Below are positions 26,147 to 35,373 of a DNA stretch of 64,000 bases, piece by piece. The position numbers and the translations under genes are program-made. Location: contig NZ_JAPDOK010000002.1 in assembly GCF_026013415.1 (NCBI RefSeq), positions 186,001-250,000 of the forward strand, given 5' to 3'. The stretch comes from Sphingomonas caeni. Its GTDB lineage: Bacteria; Pseudomonadota; Alphaproteobacteria; Sphingomonadales; Sphingomonadaceae. Numbering within the stretch: the first letter of the stretch is position 1; every line of letters begins with the position of its first letter. The notes below the pieces were generated by a model. The model worked only from the letters and a program-made list of their open reading frames with translations, was not told the origin of the DNA and ran no database searches.

Positions 26147-28468
26147 TTAGAACTTGACCGAACCGGTCACGAAAATCTGGCGCGGATTGCCGTAATAGGC
26201 GGTCAGCACGCCCTCATTGCCGAGCGTCGGGATATAGGCGCCGCCCGCGGTCTTGTTGAAATTGCCGGTATCCGGGTTCTGGCTGAGGAAGTTGTAGCCG
26301 GAAACGATGTAATGCTTGTCGGTCAGGTTGCGGCCGTGCAGCCCGACCGAGAAGTGATCGTCGATGTCCCAGACGATGTTGGCATCGAACAGGGTGTAGG
26401 CCGGCTGGTCGAGCATCGGCGTGCGCAGCTCGAACTGCTGCGAGGCGCCGCGGTACGAGGCGGTGCCGCTGACCGTCAGCTCGCCGCCGCCGATCGGCAC
26501 CGCATAGGTGAGCGTGCTGCTCGCGGTCCAATCGGGCGTGTTCTGGATCGCGCGGCGATCGGCGACATCCAGGCCCCGCGAGTCGATGTAGTGGAGATAT
26601 TTGGCGTCGAGATAGCCGAGGCTCCACGAATAGGTCAGCTTGCCGCTGTCGCCGCGCATCAGCACGGCATTGCCCTCGAACTCGACGCCGCGGATGCGCG
26701 CCTTGGCGGCGTTGGTGGTGATGCCGATAAAGGTCTGCTGGCCATTGACGGTCGTGCCGATCGAGCCCGGGACCTGGACGTCGGTATATTCGGAATCGAA
26801 CACCGCGACTGCCCAGTTGAGCCGGTGCTCCCACATCGTCGCCTTCCAGCCGATCTCATAGGTATCGACCGTCTCGGGATCGAACGCCATGAAGGCATAG
26901 ACTTCCTGCGGGGTGCAGGCGCCGCCCGCCGAACTGCGGCAGGCGCTGGTCTGGCCGCGCGGATCGAAGCCGCCGCCCTTGAAGCCCTGCGACCAGCTTG
27001 CATAGATGGTGTGGTCGGCGCTGGGGCGGAACGTCAGCGAGACGCGCGGGGTGAACTTGCCGAAATCGGCGTCGCCGTTGAAGTCCGACGTGGTGGCGAA
27101 CAGGGTGCCGGTGCCGCCGAAGAGCGGCGAGCCGCCGCCCAGATAGGTGCGGCGCAGCACCGTCGCCTTGCGGTTGTCCCAGGTATAGCGCCCGCCGGCC
27201 GAGACGCTGAACATGTCGTTCAGATCATAGGAGAAGTCGCCGAAGATCGAGGTCGTCTTGGTCTTCACGTCGCCAAAGGTCTGCGCGGTCACGCCGCCGG
27301 GGAGGCGCACGTCGAACACCGTGTGCGCCTTGGCGTTGAGATAATAGACGCCGATGAGCCCGTGGAACTTGCCGCTGTCGATCAGGAACTGGCCTTCCTG
27401 GCTGAACTGCTCGTTATTGTAGAAGGCGGGCACATCGACGTTCACCGACGCCAGCGCGTCGAAATCGATCGGGGTGGCGCTGTCGTCCTTGCGATAGCCG
27501 GTGATCGAGCGGAAGGTCAGCCAGTCATAGGGCTTGTAGTCGATATAGAGCGATCCGCCGTATGATTTGACATCCTGCTTCGGGTCGAGCAGCCCGCCTT
27601 GCGAATCATAGACATTGGCGAGCACCGGCGTGCCGGTCGCGATGCCGGGGATCAGCCGGTGACCGCCCCGGGTGTTGCTCGTGTCATGGGTATAGTCGCC
27701 CGACAGGCGCACGAAGATCAGGCCGCCCTCCGGCGCAAGCTCGATCGTGCCGCGCGCCGCCCAGATATTCTTGTTGTAATTGTCCTGGCCGGTGGTGAGG
27801 TTCGTGCCGAAGCCCTCATGCCCGAGCCGCGCGATCGCGGCACCGACCTTGAGCCCATCGACGACGGGCGTGCTGCCGCTCACGACGAAATCGGCCTGCT
27901 TGTAGCTGCCAAAGGCGCCGCGCAGGCTGATGTGCGGGTCGTTGTCGAGCCGGCGCGTGACATATTTGACCGCGCCGCCCACGGTGTTGCGGCCGTAGAG
28001 CGTGCCCTGGGGCCCGCGCAGCACCTCGATCCGCTCGACGTCATAGATGTCGAGGACGGCGGCCTGGGGGCGGTTCAGATAGACATCGTCGATATAGATG
28101 CCGACGCCCGCCTCGAACCCGGCGACCGGATCCTGCTGGCCGACGCCGCGGATGAAGGCCGAGAGGGTCGAATTGGTGCCGCGCGACACTTCGAGGGTCA
28201 CGTTGGGGGTGGTGGCGGCGACATCGGTGATGTCGAGCGCGCCGTTCTGCTCGAGCGCCGCGCCGCTGAACGCGGTGACGGCGATCGGCACGTCCTGGAG
28301 CGATTCCTCGCGACGCCGCGCGGTGACGACGATCTCGCCGTCATAACCTTCGCTCGCCTGGGTATCGGCGGGCGGCGTGTCCTGCGCAAGCGCGGGAACG
28401 GCGGTCAGCGCGGCGAATGCGGCGCCGGCGAAGAGAATGGTACGGGCTGACGGAAACAGTCGCGACAT
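26147..28468 (-). CDS. TonB-dependent receptor
   Basis: 773 residues from ATG 28468, chosen for its Shine-Dalgarno GGGAGGAAA and because the signal peptide (ending PALAQ) then has normal length; an in-frame ATG at 28486 is the alternative. After a TonB-box-like EIVVTARRR comes a plug domain (IRGVGQQDPV, VLRGPQGTLYGRN) and a 22-strand barrel ending in phenylalanine (SVKF). It imports a ligand across the outer membrane using TonB energy; such receptors in sphingomonads often serve aromatics, steroids or glycans, so the ligand is undetermined. A divergent TetR gene and an operator lie upstream. Confidence 0.93.
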   Translation of the reverse strand: MSRLFPSARTILFAGAAFAALTAVPALAQDTPPADTQASEGYDGEIVVTARRREESLQDVPIAVTAFSGAALEQNGALDITDVAATTPNVTLEVSRGTNSTLSAFIRGVGQQDPVAGFEAGVGIYIDDVYLNRPQAAVLDIYDVERIEVLRGPQGTLYGRNTVGGAVKYVTRRLDNDPHISLRGAFGSYKQADFVVSGSTPVVDGLKVGAAIARLGHEGFGTNLTTGQDNYNKNIWAARGTIELAPEGGLIFVRLSGDYTHDTSNTRGGHRLIPGIATGTPVLANVYDSQGGLLDPKQDVKSYGGSLYIDYKPYDWLTFRSITGYRKDDSATPIDFDALASVNVDVPAFYNNEQFSQEGQFLIDSGKFHGLIGVYYLNAKAHTVFDVRLPGGVTAQTFGDVKTKTTSIFGDFSYDLNDMFSVSAGGRYTWDNRKATVLRRTYLGGGSPLFGGTGTLFATTSDFNGDADFGKFTPRVSLTFRPSADHTIYASWSQGFKGGGFDPRGQTSACRSSAGGACTPQEVYAFMAFDPETVDTYEIGWKATMWEHRLNWAVAVFDSEYTDVQVPGSIGTTVNGQQTFIGITTNAAKARIRGVEFEGNAVLMRGDSGKLTYSWSLGYLDAKYLHYIDSRGLDVADRRAIQNTPDWTASSTLTYAVPIGGGELTVSGTASYRGASQQFELRTPMLDQPAYTLFDANIVWDIDDHFSVGLHGRNLTDKHYIVSGYNFLSQNPDTGNFNKTAGGAYIPTLGNEGVLTAYYGNPRQIFVTGSVKF

Positions 28469-28529
28469 CAGGTCTTTCCTCCCCATGATGGACCCGCTCT
28501 ATTGGACGGGTTGAATGTGGTTGCCGGAC

Positions 28530-28558
28530 GCTATACTGAAACCTGAACCAGGTTTCAA
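28530..28558 (-). promoter_or_regulatory. promoter of the TonB-receptor gene
   Basis: Minus strand TTGAAA (28558-28553), 17-base spacer, TATAGC (28535-28530): a near-consensus housekeeping promoter pointing at the receptor gene, with the predicted start near 28523. The palindrome 28537-28557 fills the spacer. Confidence 0.6.
28537..28557. promoter_or_regulatory. TetR-type operator palindrome
   Basis: TGAAACCTG, three bases, CAGGTTTCA: nine perfect pairs, centred in the receptor promoter spacer and 27 bases before the divergent TetR gene. Position and symmetry fit repression by that regulator. Confidence 0.7.
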
Positions 28559-28583
28559 CTTGGGATCGAGGGAGGGCCGGAAA

Positions 28584-29264
28584 ATGGCAAGCGGGAGTGG
28601 CATTGCGGCCACAGCTGAGGAGGAAGCGACCGGAATCGGCCCGGGATCGAGCCTTGATCCGAGCCCGTCCTCGAGCAAGGAGCCGAGGACCGCGCGCGGG
28701 CGCCGGACGCTGCGCGCGATCCTCGATGCCGCGGCGGTCGAGTTCGGCGAGAAGGGGTTTCACGAGGGCTCTATCAGCGGGATCACGCGGCGCGCGGGCG
28801 TCGCGCTCGGCAGCTTCTACACCTATTTCGATTCGAAGGATGAGGTGTTCCGCGCGCTGGTGCGCGACATGAGCGAGCAGGTGCGCGAGCATGTCGGCCC
28901 GGCGATCCGCTCTGCGCCCGATCAGATCGCGGCGGAGCGCGCGGGCCTGCTCCACTTCATCAGGTTCGCGCGCGAGCACAAGGAGATCTACCGGATCATC
29001 GACGAGGCCGAGTTCGTCGATCCCGAAAGCTTCCACATGCATTATGCGACCACCGCCGAACGCATCGGCGCGCGCCTGAAGGCGGCGGCCGAACGCGGCG
29101 AGCTGCGCGACGATATCTCGGAGATCCACGCCTGGGCGATCATGGGGATGAACGTGTTCCTGGGGCTGCGCTACTCGGTGTGGGACGATGCGATGGACCC
29201 CGAGACGATCGCCGATACGGTCGCCTCGATGCTCGCGCGGGGGATCGGCAAGGCGGCCGATTGA
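28584..29264 (+). CDS. TetR/AcrR family regulator
   Basis: 226 residues. After a disordered N-terminal extension of about 35 residues (rich in Ser, Pro and Gly) comes a TetR helix-turn-helix (GSISGITRRAGVALGSFYTYF) and a helical ligand domain. ATG 28584 follows AGGGAGGG; an in-frame upstream start at 28515 would cover the operator. Divergent from the TonB-receptor gene, it is the likely local repressor of that gene and of itself. Confidence 0.85.
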   Translation: MASGSGIAATAEEEATGIGPGSSLDPSPSSSKEPRTARGRRTLRAILDAAAVEFGEKGFHEGSISGITRRAGVALGSFYTYFDSKDEVFRALVRDMSEQVREHVGPAIRSAPDQIAAERAGLLHFIRFAREHKEIYRIIDEAEFVDPESFHMHYATTAERIGARLKAAAERGELRDDISEIHAWAIMGMNVFLGLRYSVWDDAMDPETIADTVASMLARGIGKAAD

Positions 29265-29314
29265 CGGCAGCCGAAGCCGGGTCTCTGCTGTTCGCGGACA
29301 GGGGAGACGAGTCG

Positions 29315-29650
29315 ATGATCACCGGCGCGCATGTGATGCTCTATTCCACCGATGCCGATGCGGACCGCGCCTTTCTGCGCGACGTGCTGGAGCTGCCCAA
29401 TGTCGATGTCGGCGGGGGCTGGCTGATCTTCCGGCTGCCGCCCTCGGAGATGGCGGTGCATCCCTCGGAGGGGAGCAGCCATGAGCTCTATCTCATGTGC
29501 GAGTCGATCGATGCGACTGTCGCGCATATCCGCGCGAAGGGCTTCGAATGCAGCGAGCCGTTCCAAGCCTCATGGGGCCGCGCGACGGGGGTGACGATGC
29601 CGGGCGGGAGCAAGCTCGGCATCTATGAGTCGCGGCACGCGCGGCCTTAG
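29315..29650 (+). CDS. VOC family (glyoxalase-like) protein
   Basis: 111 residues, a two-motif vicinal-oxygen-chelate fold: MITGAHVMLYSTDADADRAF at the start and a C-terminal GVTMPGGSKLGIYES. Members include glyoxalases, extradiol dioxygenases and drug-binding proteins; the activity here is unknown. AGGGGAGACG precedes the ATG. Its stop shares TTAG with the convergent membrane-protein gene. Confidence 0.75.
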   Translation: MITGAHVMLYSTDADADRAFLRDVLELPNVDVGGGWLIFRLPPSEMAVHPSEGSSHELYLMCESIDATVAHIRAKGFECSEPFQASWGRATGVTMPGGSKLGIYESRHARP

Positions 29651-30024
29651 GCGGCGCCCGCGACGACCAGCCCGGCGGCGAAGGGCGTGACGACCGCGAC
29701 GATCTGCATCCAGAGCGGCTGGGGCACGAACAGCGCGCCGACCACGCCGGCGAACGCCATCAGCACCGCCACCATCCACCCCGCGGTCGACCAGCCTGCC
29801 GCGCGGACGGCGATCAGCCCGCCCACCAGCGTGGCGATCGCCCAGCTGCCCGCGACCAGCGCGTGCGCGGCCAGCGGCGCTGCCGCGAGCGCGGTGCCCC
29901 AGGCCTGGGGGCTCTGCCAGTCGAAGGCCGGCCAGGGGAAGAGATAGAGGTTGAGCTTCGCCAGCCCGGCGACGACCGCAAGGCCGATCGCGGTGCCGAT
30001 CAGCACGCCCAGCAGCTTTCGCAT
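29647..30024 (-). CDS. four-span hypothetical membrane protein
   Basis: 125 residues with four predicted membrane spans, starting MRKLLGVLIGTAIGLAVVAG. No domain recognised. ATG 30024 is taken as the start because the upstream frame continues antisense through other genes. Overlaps the convergent VOC gene by four bases. Confidence 0.65.
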   Translation of the reverse strand: MRKLLGVLIGTAIGLAVVAGLAKLNLYLFPWPAFDWQSPQAWGTALAAAPLAAHALVAGSWAIATLVGGLIAVRAAGWSTAGWMVAVLMAFAGVVGALFVPQPLWMQIVAVVTPFAAGLVVAGAA

Positions 30025-30092
30025 GCCCCTAACCCCCAAGATTCGCCCCGGGGGAATGGTTATCCTCAATCGCTGAGGGTTGCCAACCTGGG

Positions 30093-30329
30093 TTAGGAGC
30101 GCGGACCGACCGGCATCGGGACACGATCGGCGAAGCGCCGGGCGTCGCGCCGGCAGGCGGCGGCGACCACCGGATAATCGAGATCGGTGTTGCGGCCGAG
30201 CGCGGCGGGCATTGCCGCCTCGCACTGGGCGGCCGATTCGTAACGGATGGGCTCGACGCGTTCCTGCCGGCAAGCGGTGCCCGCATCGTCGCAGCCCATG
30301 ATCGCCATCACGAAGAAGACCGGTTCCAT
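30093..30329 (-). CDS. small cysteine-containing hypothetical protein
   Basis: 78 residues, N-terminal hydrophobic MEPVFFVMAIMGC followed by a soluble part with four cysteines in total (C13, C20, C37, C59), suggesting an exported disulfide-stabilised protein or a lipid-linked one (IMGC resembles a lipobox). GAAAGG lies before the ATG. Resembles short proteins I associate with sphingomonads; function unknown. Confidence 0.55.
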   Translation of the reverse strand: MEPVFFVMAIMGCDDAGTACRQERVEPIRYESAAQCEAAMPAALGRNTDLDYPVVAAACRRDARRFADRVPMPVGPRS

Positions 30330-30421
30330 CGCGCGTTCCTTTCGGGGATTCAACCAACGGGGACCCACGCTGTTCCGGCCAAGCGTTGCATCGGCGCGGC
30401 GGGCGCCCCAAATCGGGGGCG

Positions 30422-32233
30422 ATGACGCCGCAAGATCCCGCCCCCGCGCCCGAGCGCCCGATGCTCGGCACGCTGCGGCGCTTCCTCCCTTATCTCTGGC
30501 CCGCCGACGCGCCGGCGCTGCGGGCGCGGATCGTGATCGCGATGCTGCTGGTGGTCGCGTCGAAGATCGTCCAGGTCTATGGCGTTTCCTATTCGCTGAA
30601 ATATGCGTTCGACGCGATGTCAGCCGGGCGGCGCGACGCACTATGGCTGGTAATGGCGCTGGTCGGCGGCTACGCGGCGGCGCGTTTTTCGACCACCATG
30701 TTCGACAATCTGCGCAACGTCGTGTTCGAGCGCGTCGGGCAGGAGGCGACGCGGCGGCTGGCGGCGAACGTGTTCCGCCACCTCCACAATCTCTCGCTGC
30801 GTTTCCACCTCGAGCGGCGGACCGGCGCGGTCACGAAGGTGGTCGAGCGTGGGACCAAGAGCATCGACACGATGCTCTATTTCCTGCTCTTCAACATCGC
30901 TCCGACCCTGCTCGAGCTCTGCATGGTGGTGCAGATCTTCTCCTCCAGCTTCGACTGGCGGTTGACCGCGGCAACGCTGGCGATGGTGGTGATCTATATC
31001 GGCTTTACGCGCTGGGTGACCGACTGGCGATCGAAGCTGCGCGCGCAGATGAACGACCTCGATACCGGCGCGGTCGCGCACGCGGTCGATTCGCTGCTCA
31101 ACTTCGAGACGGTCAAATATTTCAACGCCGAGGAGCGCGAGGCGCGGCGCTACGACAATGCCGTCGCGGCCTATGCCCGCGCGGCGACGGTGAGCGAGAA
31201 TTCGCTCGCCTGGCTCAATATCGGCCAGGGGCTGATCACCGGCACGATGCTGGGCGGGGGCATGGCGGCGATCGTCTATGGTTGGGCGACGGGGCGATTG
31301 ACCACGGGCGACGTCGCGCTGGTCCAGACCCTGCTGAGCCAGCTGTTCCGCCCGCTCGACCTGCTCGGCATGGTCTATCGCACCGTCAGGCAGGGCGTGA
31401 TCGACATGGGGGCGATGTTCGACCTGATCGATACGCCTTCCGAAGTGGTCGATGCCCCGGGCGCGACGGCGCTCGACGTGAGCAAGGGCCATGTCCGCTT
31501 CGAGGGCGTGCAGTTCGCCTATGATCCCGAACGGGAAATCCTGAAGGGCATCGATCTCGACGTGCCGGCGGGGACGACGCTGGCGGTGGTGGGGCCTTCG
31601 GGCGCGGGCAAATCGACCCTCGCGCGGATCCTCTACCGTTTCTACGACCTGACCGGCGGGCGCGTGACGATCGACGGGCAGGATATCGCGCAGGTGACCC
31701 AGGCGAGCCTGCGCGCGGCGATCGGGATCGTCCCCCAGGACACGGTGCTGTTCAACGACACGATCGGCTACAATATCGCCTATGGCCGCGAGGGCGCCGG
31801 CGCGGACGAGATCGCCGATGCCGCGCGCGGGGCGGCGATCGCGGGGTTCATCCAGTCGCTTCCGCAAGGGTTCGAGACGCGTGTGGGCGAGCGCGGGCTC
31901 AAGCTTTCCGGCGGCGAGAAGCAGCGCGTCGCGATCGCGCGCACCTTGGTCAAGAACCCGCCGATCCTGATCCTCGACGAGGCGACCAGCGCGCTCGACA
32001 GCCGGACCGAGGCCGATATCCAGGCGACGCTCGAAGCCATCGGCCGGGGCCGCACGACGATCGTCATCGCGCATCGGCTCTCGACCGTGGTCCATGCCGA
32101 CCAGATCGTCGTACTCGAAAGCGGGCGCGTGGCGGAGCGGGGCACGCATGCCCAATTGCTCAGGAAGAAAGGCCCTTATGCCGAAATGTGGGCGCGGCAG
32201 GCGCAGGAGCGCGAGGCCGAGGCGGCGGAGTAG
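30422..32233 (+). CDS. atm1: Atm1-type ABC exporter (fused permease/ATPase)
   Basis: 603 residues: six membrane spans in residues about 40-320, then an ABC ATPase with GPSGAGKST, LSGGEKQRVA and ILILDEATSALD. Length and NEAR-identity of motifs such as DTMLYFLLFNIAPTLLEL place it with bacterial/mitochondrial Atm1. The structurally solved Novosphingobium homologue exports glutathione complexes of heavy metals. ATG 30422 follows shortly after a GGGG run. Single-gene unit. Confidence 0.87.
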   Translation: MTPQDPAPAPERPMLGTLRRFLPYLWPADAPALRARIVIAMLLVVASKIVQVYGVSYSLKYAFDAMSAGRRDALWLVMALVGGYAAARFSTTMFDNLRNVVFERVGQEATRRLAANVFRHLHNLSLRFHLERRTGAVTKVVERGTKSIDTMLYFLLFNIAPTLLELCMVVQIFSSSFDWRLTAATLAMVVIYIGFTRWVTDWRSKLRAQMNDLDTGAVAHAVDSLLNFETVKYFNAEEREARRYDNAVAAYARAATVSENSLAWLNIGQGLITGTMLGGGMAAIVYGWATGRLTTGDVALVQTLLSQLFRPLDLLGMVYRTVRQGVIDMGAMFDLIDTPSEVVDAPGATALDVSKGHVRFEGVQFAYDPEREILKGIDLDVPAGTTLAVVGPSGAGKSTLARILYRFYDLTGGRVTIDGQDIAQVTQASLRAAIGIVPQDTVLFNDTIGYNIAYGREGAGADEIADAARGAAIAGFIQSLPQGFETRVGERGLKLSGGEKQRVAIARTLVKNPPILILDEATSALDSRTEADIQATLEAIGRGRTTIVIAHRLSTVVHADQIVVLESGRVAERGTHAQLLRKKGPYAEMWARQAQEREAEAAE

Positions 32234-32284
32234 CGCCCGCCGCCATTCCATGCTTTGTTCGAGGCGATAGCCGGGGAGAGTGCG

Positions 32285-32818
32285 ATGCGGGGTTGGGGTT
32301 TGGCGATGGCGGCGGCCGCGCTGGTAGCGGCGGCGCCCGCCGCGGCGCAGGCGATCGCTCTCAAGCCGGGCGAGGCGGTGACGATCCACGTCACCGGCAA
32401 AGACAGCTTCGAGATCGTCAATCGCGGCCCGGCGGTCCTCAATGACTACGACAAGGCGGTGATCCGCGAGATCGGCAAGGGCAGCTATGCCGACGCGCCG
32501 ACCGATACCACCAGCCCGGCCACGGTGAGCGACGAGATGCCCGATCCGCCCGAGATCCGCCAGGGCGTGGTCAAGCTGAGCCTGGTCGCGATCCCGAACA
32601 ACCAGTTCATGCTGATCGTCGAGAATGGCTATCCCCAGGCGCTCAAATATCGCGCGCGGCTGCTGATCGGCGACCGCACGGGGTTCGCCAATGTCTGCCT
32701 CGTCAAGCCGGTGCGCGGCACCTATGAGCATTGGCCGTTCAAGGTCGATTCGACCGAGATTGTCGGGATCGAGCTGCGCGAATGGCAGCAGGGCGACGCC
32801 CAGCCGTGCGAGGAATAA
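32285..32818 (+). CDS. secreted protein, paralogue family member 1
   Basis: 177 residues with a clear signal peptide (to about residue 22, AAAQA). No known domain. It shares with 34823-35362 and 35374-35907 a C-terminal signature: ENGY, about 20 residues, VC[LM]V.P..R/GTYE..P, then a short acidic end with ...PC. The two conserved cysteines probably form a disulfide in the periplasm. The alpha/beta-hydrolase gene follows after four bases and is likely co-transcribed. Confidence 0.7.
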   Translation: MRGWGLAMAAAALVAAAPAAAQAIALKPGEAVTIHVTGKDSFEIVNRGPAVLNDYDKAVIREIGKGSYADAPTDTTSPATVSDEMPDPPEIRQGVVKLSLVAIPNNQFMLIVENGYPQALKYRARLLIGDRTGFANVCLVKPVRGTYEHWPFKVDSTEIVGIELREWQQGDAQPCEE

Positions 32819-32822
32819 CAGC

Positions 32823-33761
32823 ATGACCGGCTTGCTCATCGCGCTGGGTGCGCTCGCGGCGATCGGCGCCGTGCTGGCGGCCTGGACCTTCATCATCGTC
32901 CGCAAGATCGACGCCGCATTGCCCGCACAGGGGCAATGGGTCGAGGTGAGCGGGGGCCGCATCCATTATGTGGCAATGGGCCCCGAGGACGCCGCCGGCC
33001 CGCCTTTGGTGATGATCCACGGTATCCTCGCCCAGTTGCGCCATTTCTCCTATGCGCTAGCCGAGCGGATGGCCGCGGACCACCGCGTCATCCTGATCGA
33101 CCGGCCCGGCTGGGGCCATTCGGCGATCAGCGGCAAAAAGCCCGGCATCGCCGCGCAGGCCGACATGATCGCCGAGGCGCTGGGCAGGCTGGGCATCGAG
33201 AAGCCGGTGCTGGTCGGCCATTCGATGGGCGGGGCGGTGAGCCTCGCGCTGGCGCTGCGCCATCCCGAACTGCCGCGCGCGCTCGCGCTGATCGCCCCCT
33301 TCACCCAGCCGGTGCCGGTGGTGGTCGATACGTTCCGCGGGCTGGTGGTGCCGCAGCGGATCGCGCCGATCATCGCCTGGACATTGAGCGTGCCGATCGC
33401 GGTCAAATCGGGGGGGGACAAGGCCGCGCAGGCCTTTTCCCCCGATCCGGTGCCCGCCGATTTCGGGATCAGGGGCGGCGGCCTGCTCGCGATCAAGCCG
33501 GCCAGCTTCCAGATGGGCGTGTTCGAACTCGCCACCGCCAATCCCGAGATGGAGAAGCTTGCCTCCCGCTATGGCGAACTCAGCCTGCCGGTGGCGATCC
33601 TCTATGGCCGGGGCGACTATCTGCTCGATCCCGAGCTGCACGGCGTCAAGACCGCCGCGGCGATCCCGGGCGCAACGCTCGCGCTGATTGAGGGCGGGCA
33701 TATGCTCCAGGTGATCTGGCCCGACGAAACCGAGGCGTGGCTGCGCGGCGTGCTGAAATAA
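32823..33761 (+). CDS. membrane-anchored alpha/beta hydrolase
   Basis: 312 residues: an N-terminal membrane span (about 4-26) followed by an alpha/beta-hydrolase fold. Triad candidates are Ser134 in VGHSMGG, an aspartate in GRGDYLLD and His in EGGHMLQ near the end; the oxyanion motif is IHGILAQLR. An esterase or lipase-like activity is inferred. Follows the secreted paralogue gene by four bases. Confidence 0.84.
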   Translation: MTGLLIALGALAAIGAVLAAWTFIIVRKIDAALPAQGQWVEVSGGRIHYVAMGPEDAAGPPLVMIHGILAQLRHFSYALAERMAADHRVILIDRPGWGHSAISGKKPGIAAQADMIAEALGRLGIEKPVLVGHSMGGAVSLALALRHPELPRALALIAPFTQPVPVVVDTFRGLVVPQRIAPIIAWTLSVPIAVKSGGDKAAQAFSPDPVPADFGIRGGGLLAIKPASFQMGVFELATANPEMEKLASRYGELSLPVAILYGRGDYLLDPELHGVKTAAAIPGATLALIEGGHMLQVIWPDETEAWLRGVLK

Positions 33762-33819
33762 AACGCGTCGCGTTTCGAGTCGCGGCGGTGCGAAAAAGGC
33801 GCTGAAAGCCCGTACCCGT

Positions 33820-34704
33820 TCAGCGGCAGCTGAGCGTCACCCGCCTGGCGCGCTTGTCGAACAGGATCGACGAGCAGCGATCGAGATAGTCGCGCCCGAT
33901 CAGCAGCCGCTGCTCGCCCTTGCGCTTCTTCGCGCCCACCACGACGATCTCGTCGGGATCGCCCGCATCGGCCTCGCCTTCGGGGATGCTCGCGGCGCTG
34001 CCGAAATCGCCGGTGCGGACCATCACGCCGGCGATCGACAGCGGCCCGACGCTGAGCGGGGTGGCGAGCGCCATGTGGCGAACCGGGCGCTCGACCCCGA
34101 GATGGATCTTCATGCGCGCAGGCTCGGAATCGAACCGCCCGCCATTCGACGCCGCGATGCTCGCCCCGGCGCTGGCGGTGGCGAAGCTGCGCGGGCGATC
34201 AAGATTGAACATCACCGCGATCCGCTCGCCCCCAACGTCCAGATAGATGCCCATGCCCGAACGGCCGAAATCGGCGAGCGGGAGCGAGACGCTGCGCTCG
34301 CCGGGCATGGCGGGGCCGAGCACGAAGCGCACGCGGTCCGCCGCGAGCGCGCCGGGACCGGCCGCCCCGTCGGCGCCCTCGACATAGGGGGCAGTGAACC
34401 AGCCGACGCGGCGCTTGAACTCGCCATCGCCGAAATCGAGGCGGATCACCGCGGTCTGGCCGCCGACCTTGACTGGGCCCACGCGCGCCTGGAACCCGAT
34501 CCAGCCGGCGCGGAACCCCGCGCGCGCGGCAAAATCGGGGTTGAAGATCGGCGAGGTGGGGGCGCCCGGATCGATGCGCAGCCGCGCGGGGACCCCGCCG
34601 GCGGTGATCGCGAGGGTCCGGTCGCCGGTGATCATCCGCTCGCCGGAATCGGCCGCGCCGGCCAGCAGCAGCGCCGCGGCGGCGAACGCATATCCTGTCG
34701 TCAT
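33820..34704 (-). CDS. secreted retropepsin-like protein
   Basis: 294 residues from ATG 34704, chosen because a signal peptide (MTTGYAFAAAALLLAG) starts there. Two sub-repeats recall a retropepsin-like aspartyl protease fold: RIDPGAPTSPIF in place of the usual D[TS]GA, and a C-terminal IGRDYLDRCSSILFDKRARR like the family's LG.d.L..f.v.iD. The active-site triplet D-T/S-G is changed to D-P-G, so catalysis is doubtful. Convergent with the hydrolase gene, divergent from secreted paralogue 2. Confidence 0.5.
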   Translation of the reverse strand: MTTGYAFAAAALLLAGAADSGERMITGDRTLAITAGGVPARLRIDPGAPTSPIFNPDFAARAGFRAGWIGFQARVGPVKVGGQTAVIRLDFGDGEFKRRVGWFTAPYVEGADGAAGPGALAADRVRFVLGPAMPGERSVSLPLADFGRSGMGIYLDVGGERIAVMFNLDRPRSFATASAGASIAASNGGRFDSEPARMKIHLGVERPVRHMALATPLSVGPLSIAGVMVRTGDFGSAASIPEGEADAGDPDEIVVVGAKKRKGEQRLLIGRDYLDRCSSILFDKRARRVTLSCR

Positions 34705-34822
34705 TGTCCCTCCAGCTTCGCCCCCTGGCGAGGCTGGCGGCAAAGCATGGCCGAAACGGGGCTGCGATAGGGCTTTCGAAGTGCCGCCGGCTGTGCTCTC
34801 CTGCATGTCGAGGGAGAGGGCG

Positions 34823-35362
34823 ATGCGGAACTGGATGATCCCGTTGATGGCGGCCGCCGCGGCGGCGATGGCGCCTGCCAACGCGGCGGCGCAGATCGCG
34901 ATCGCAGTCAATGAGAGCCTGACGCTGCGGGTCGACGATTCGGGCAAGGCCGAAGTGGTCAAGCGCGAGCGGGCCCAGCCCTCGGCCTATGACCAGGCGG
35001 TGATCAAGGGCTTCTTCGCGGGAGCCTATGACGAAGGCGTGGGTGACAAATCGGTGCCGGTCGATTCCGCGGGTCCGCTGCCCCCCGCTCCGCCGGTCGC
35101 GCCCGGCCAGATCCGCATCAGCTTTGTCGGAATCGCCGACAGGAACGAGGCGGTGCTGATCGTCGAGAACGGCTATGGCGAAGCGCTACGCTACCACATC
35201 ACCGTCAAGGGCGGCTCGCAGACCTATTATCCCGATGTGTGCATGGTCGCCCCCGGGCGCCGCGGCTATGAGCGGTTCCCGGTGCAGCTCGACGGCGGCA
35301 CGCTGACGGGGCTCGAACGGGTGACCTGGTCGCGCGGCGATCCGCTGCCCTGCCTGAAATGA
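34823..35362 (+). CDS. secreted protein, paralogue family member 2
   Basis: 179 residues with a signal peptide ending near NAAAQ. Homologous over most of its length to the neighbouring member 3 and to member 1: AVIKGFF..AYDE region, IVENGYGEALRY, VCMVAPGRRGYERFP, DPLPC. No domain recognised. Member 3 starts 11 bases later, so the two are a tandem duplication in one operon. Confidence 0.7.
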   Translation: MRNWMIPLMAAAAAAMAPANAAAQIAIAVNESLTLRVDDSGKAEVVKRERAQPSAYDQAVIKGFFAGAYDEGVGDKSVPVDSAGPLPPAPPVAPGQIRISFVGIADRNEAVLIVENGYGEALRYHITVKGGSQTYYPDVCMVAPGRRGYERFPVQLDGGTLTGLERVTWSRGDPLPCLK

Positions 35363-35373
35363 GGAGCGGAACG

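Noticed and set aside
30641..32962. Minus-strand frame antisense to the Atm1 exporter
   Set aside because: Arg/His/Ala-rich product without domain similarity, antisense to an ABC exporter with all motifs.
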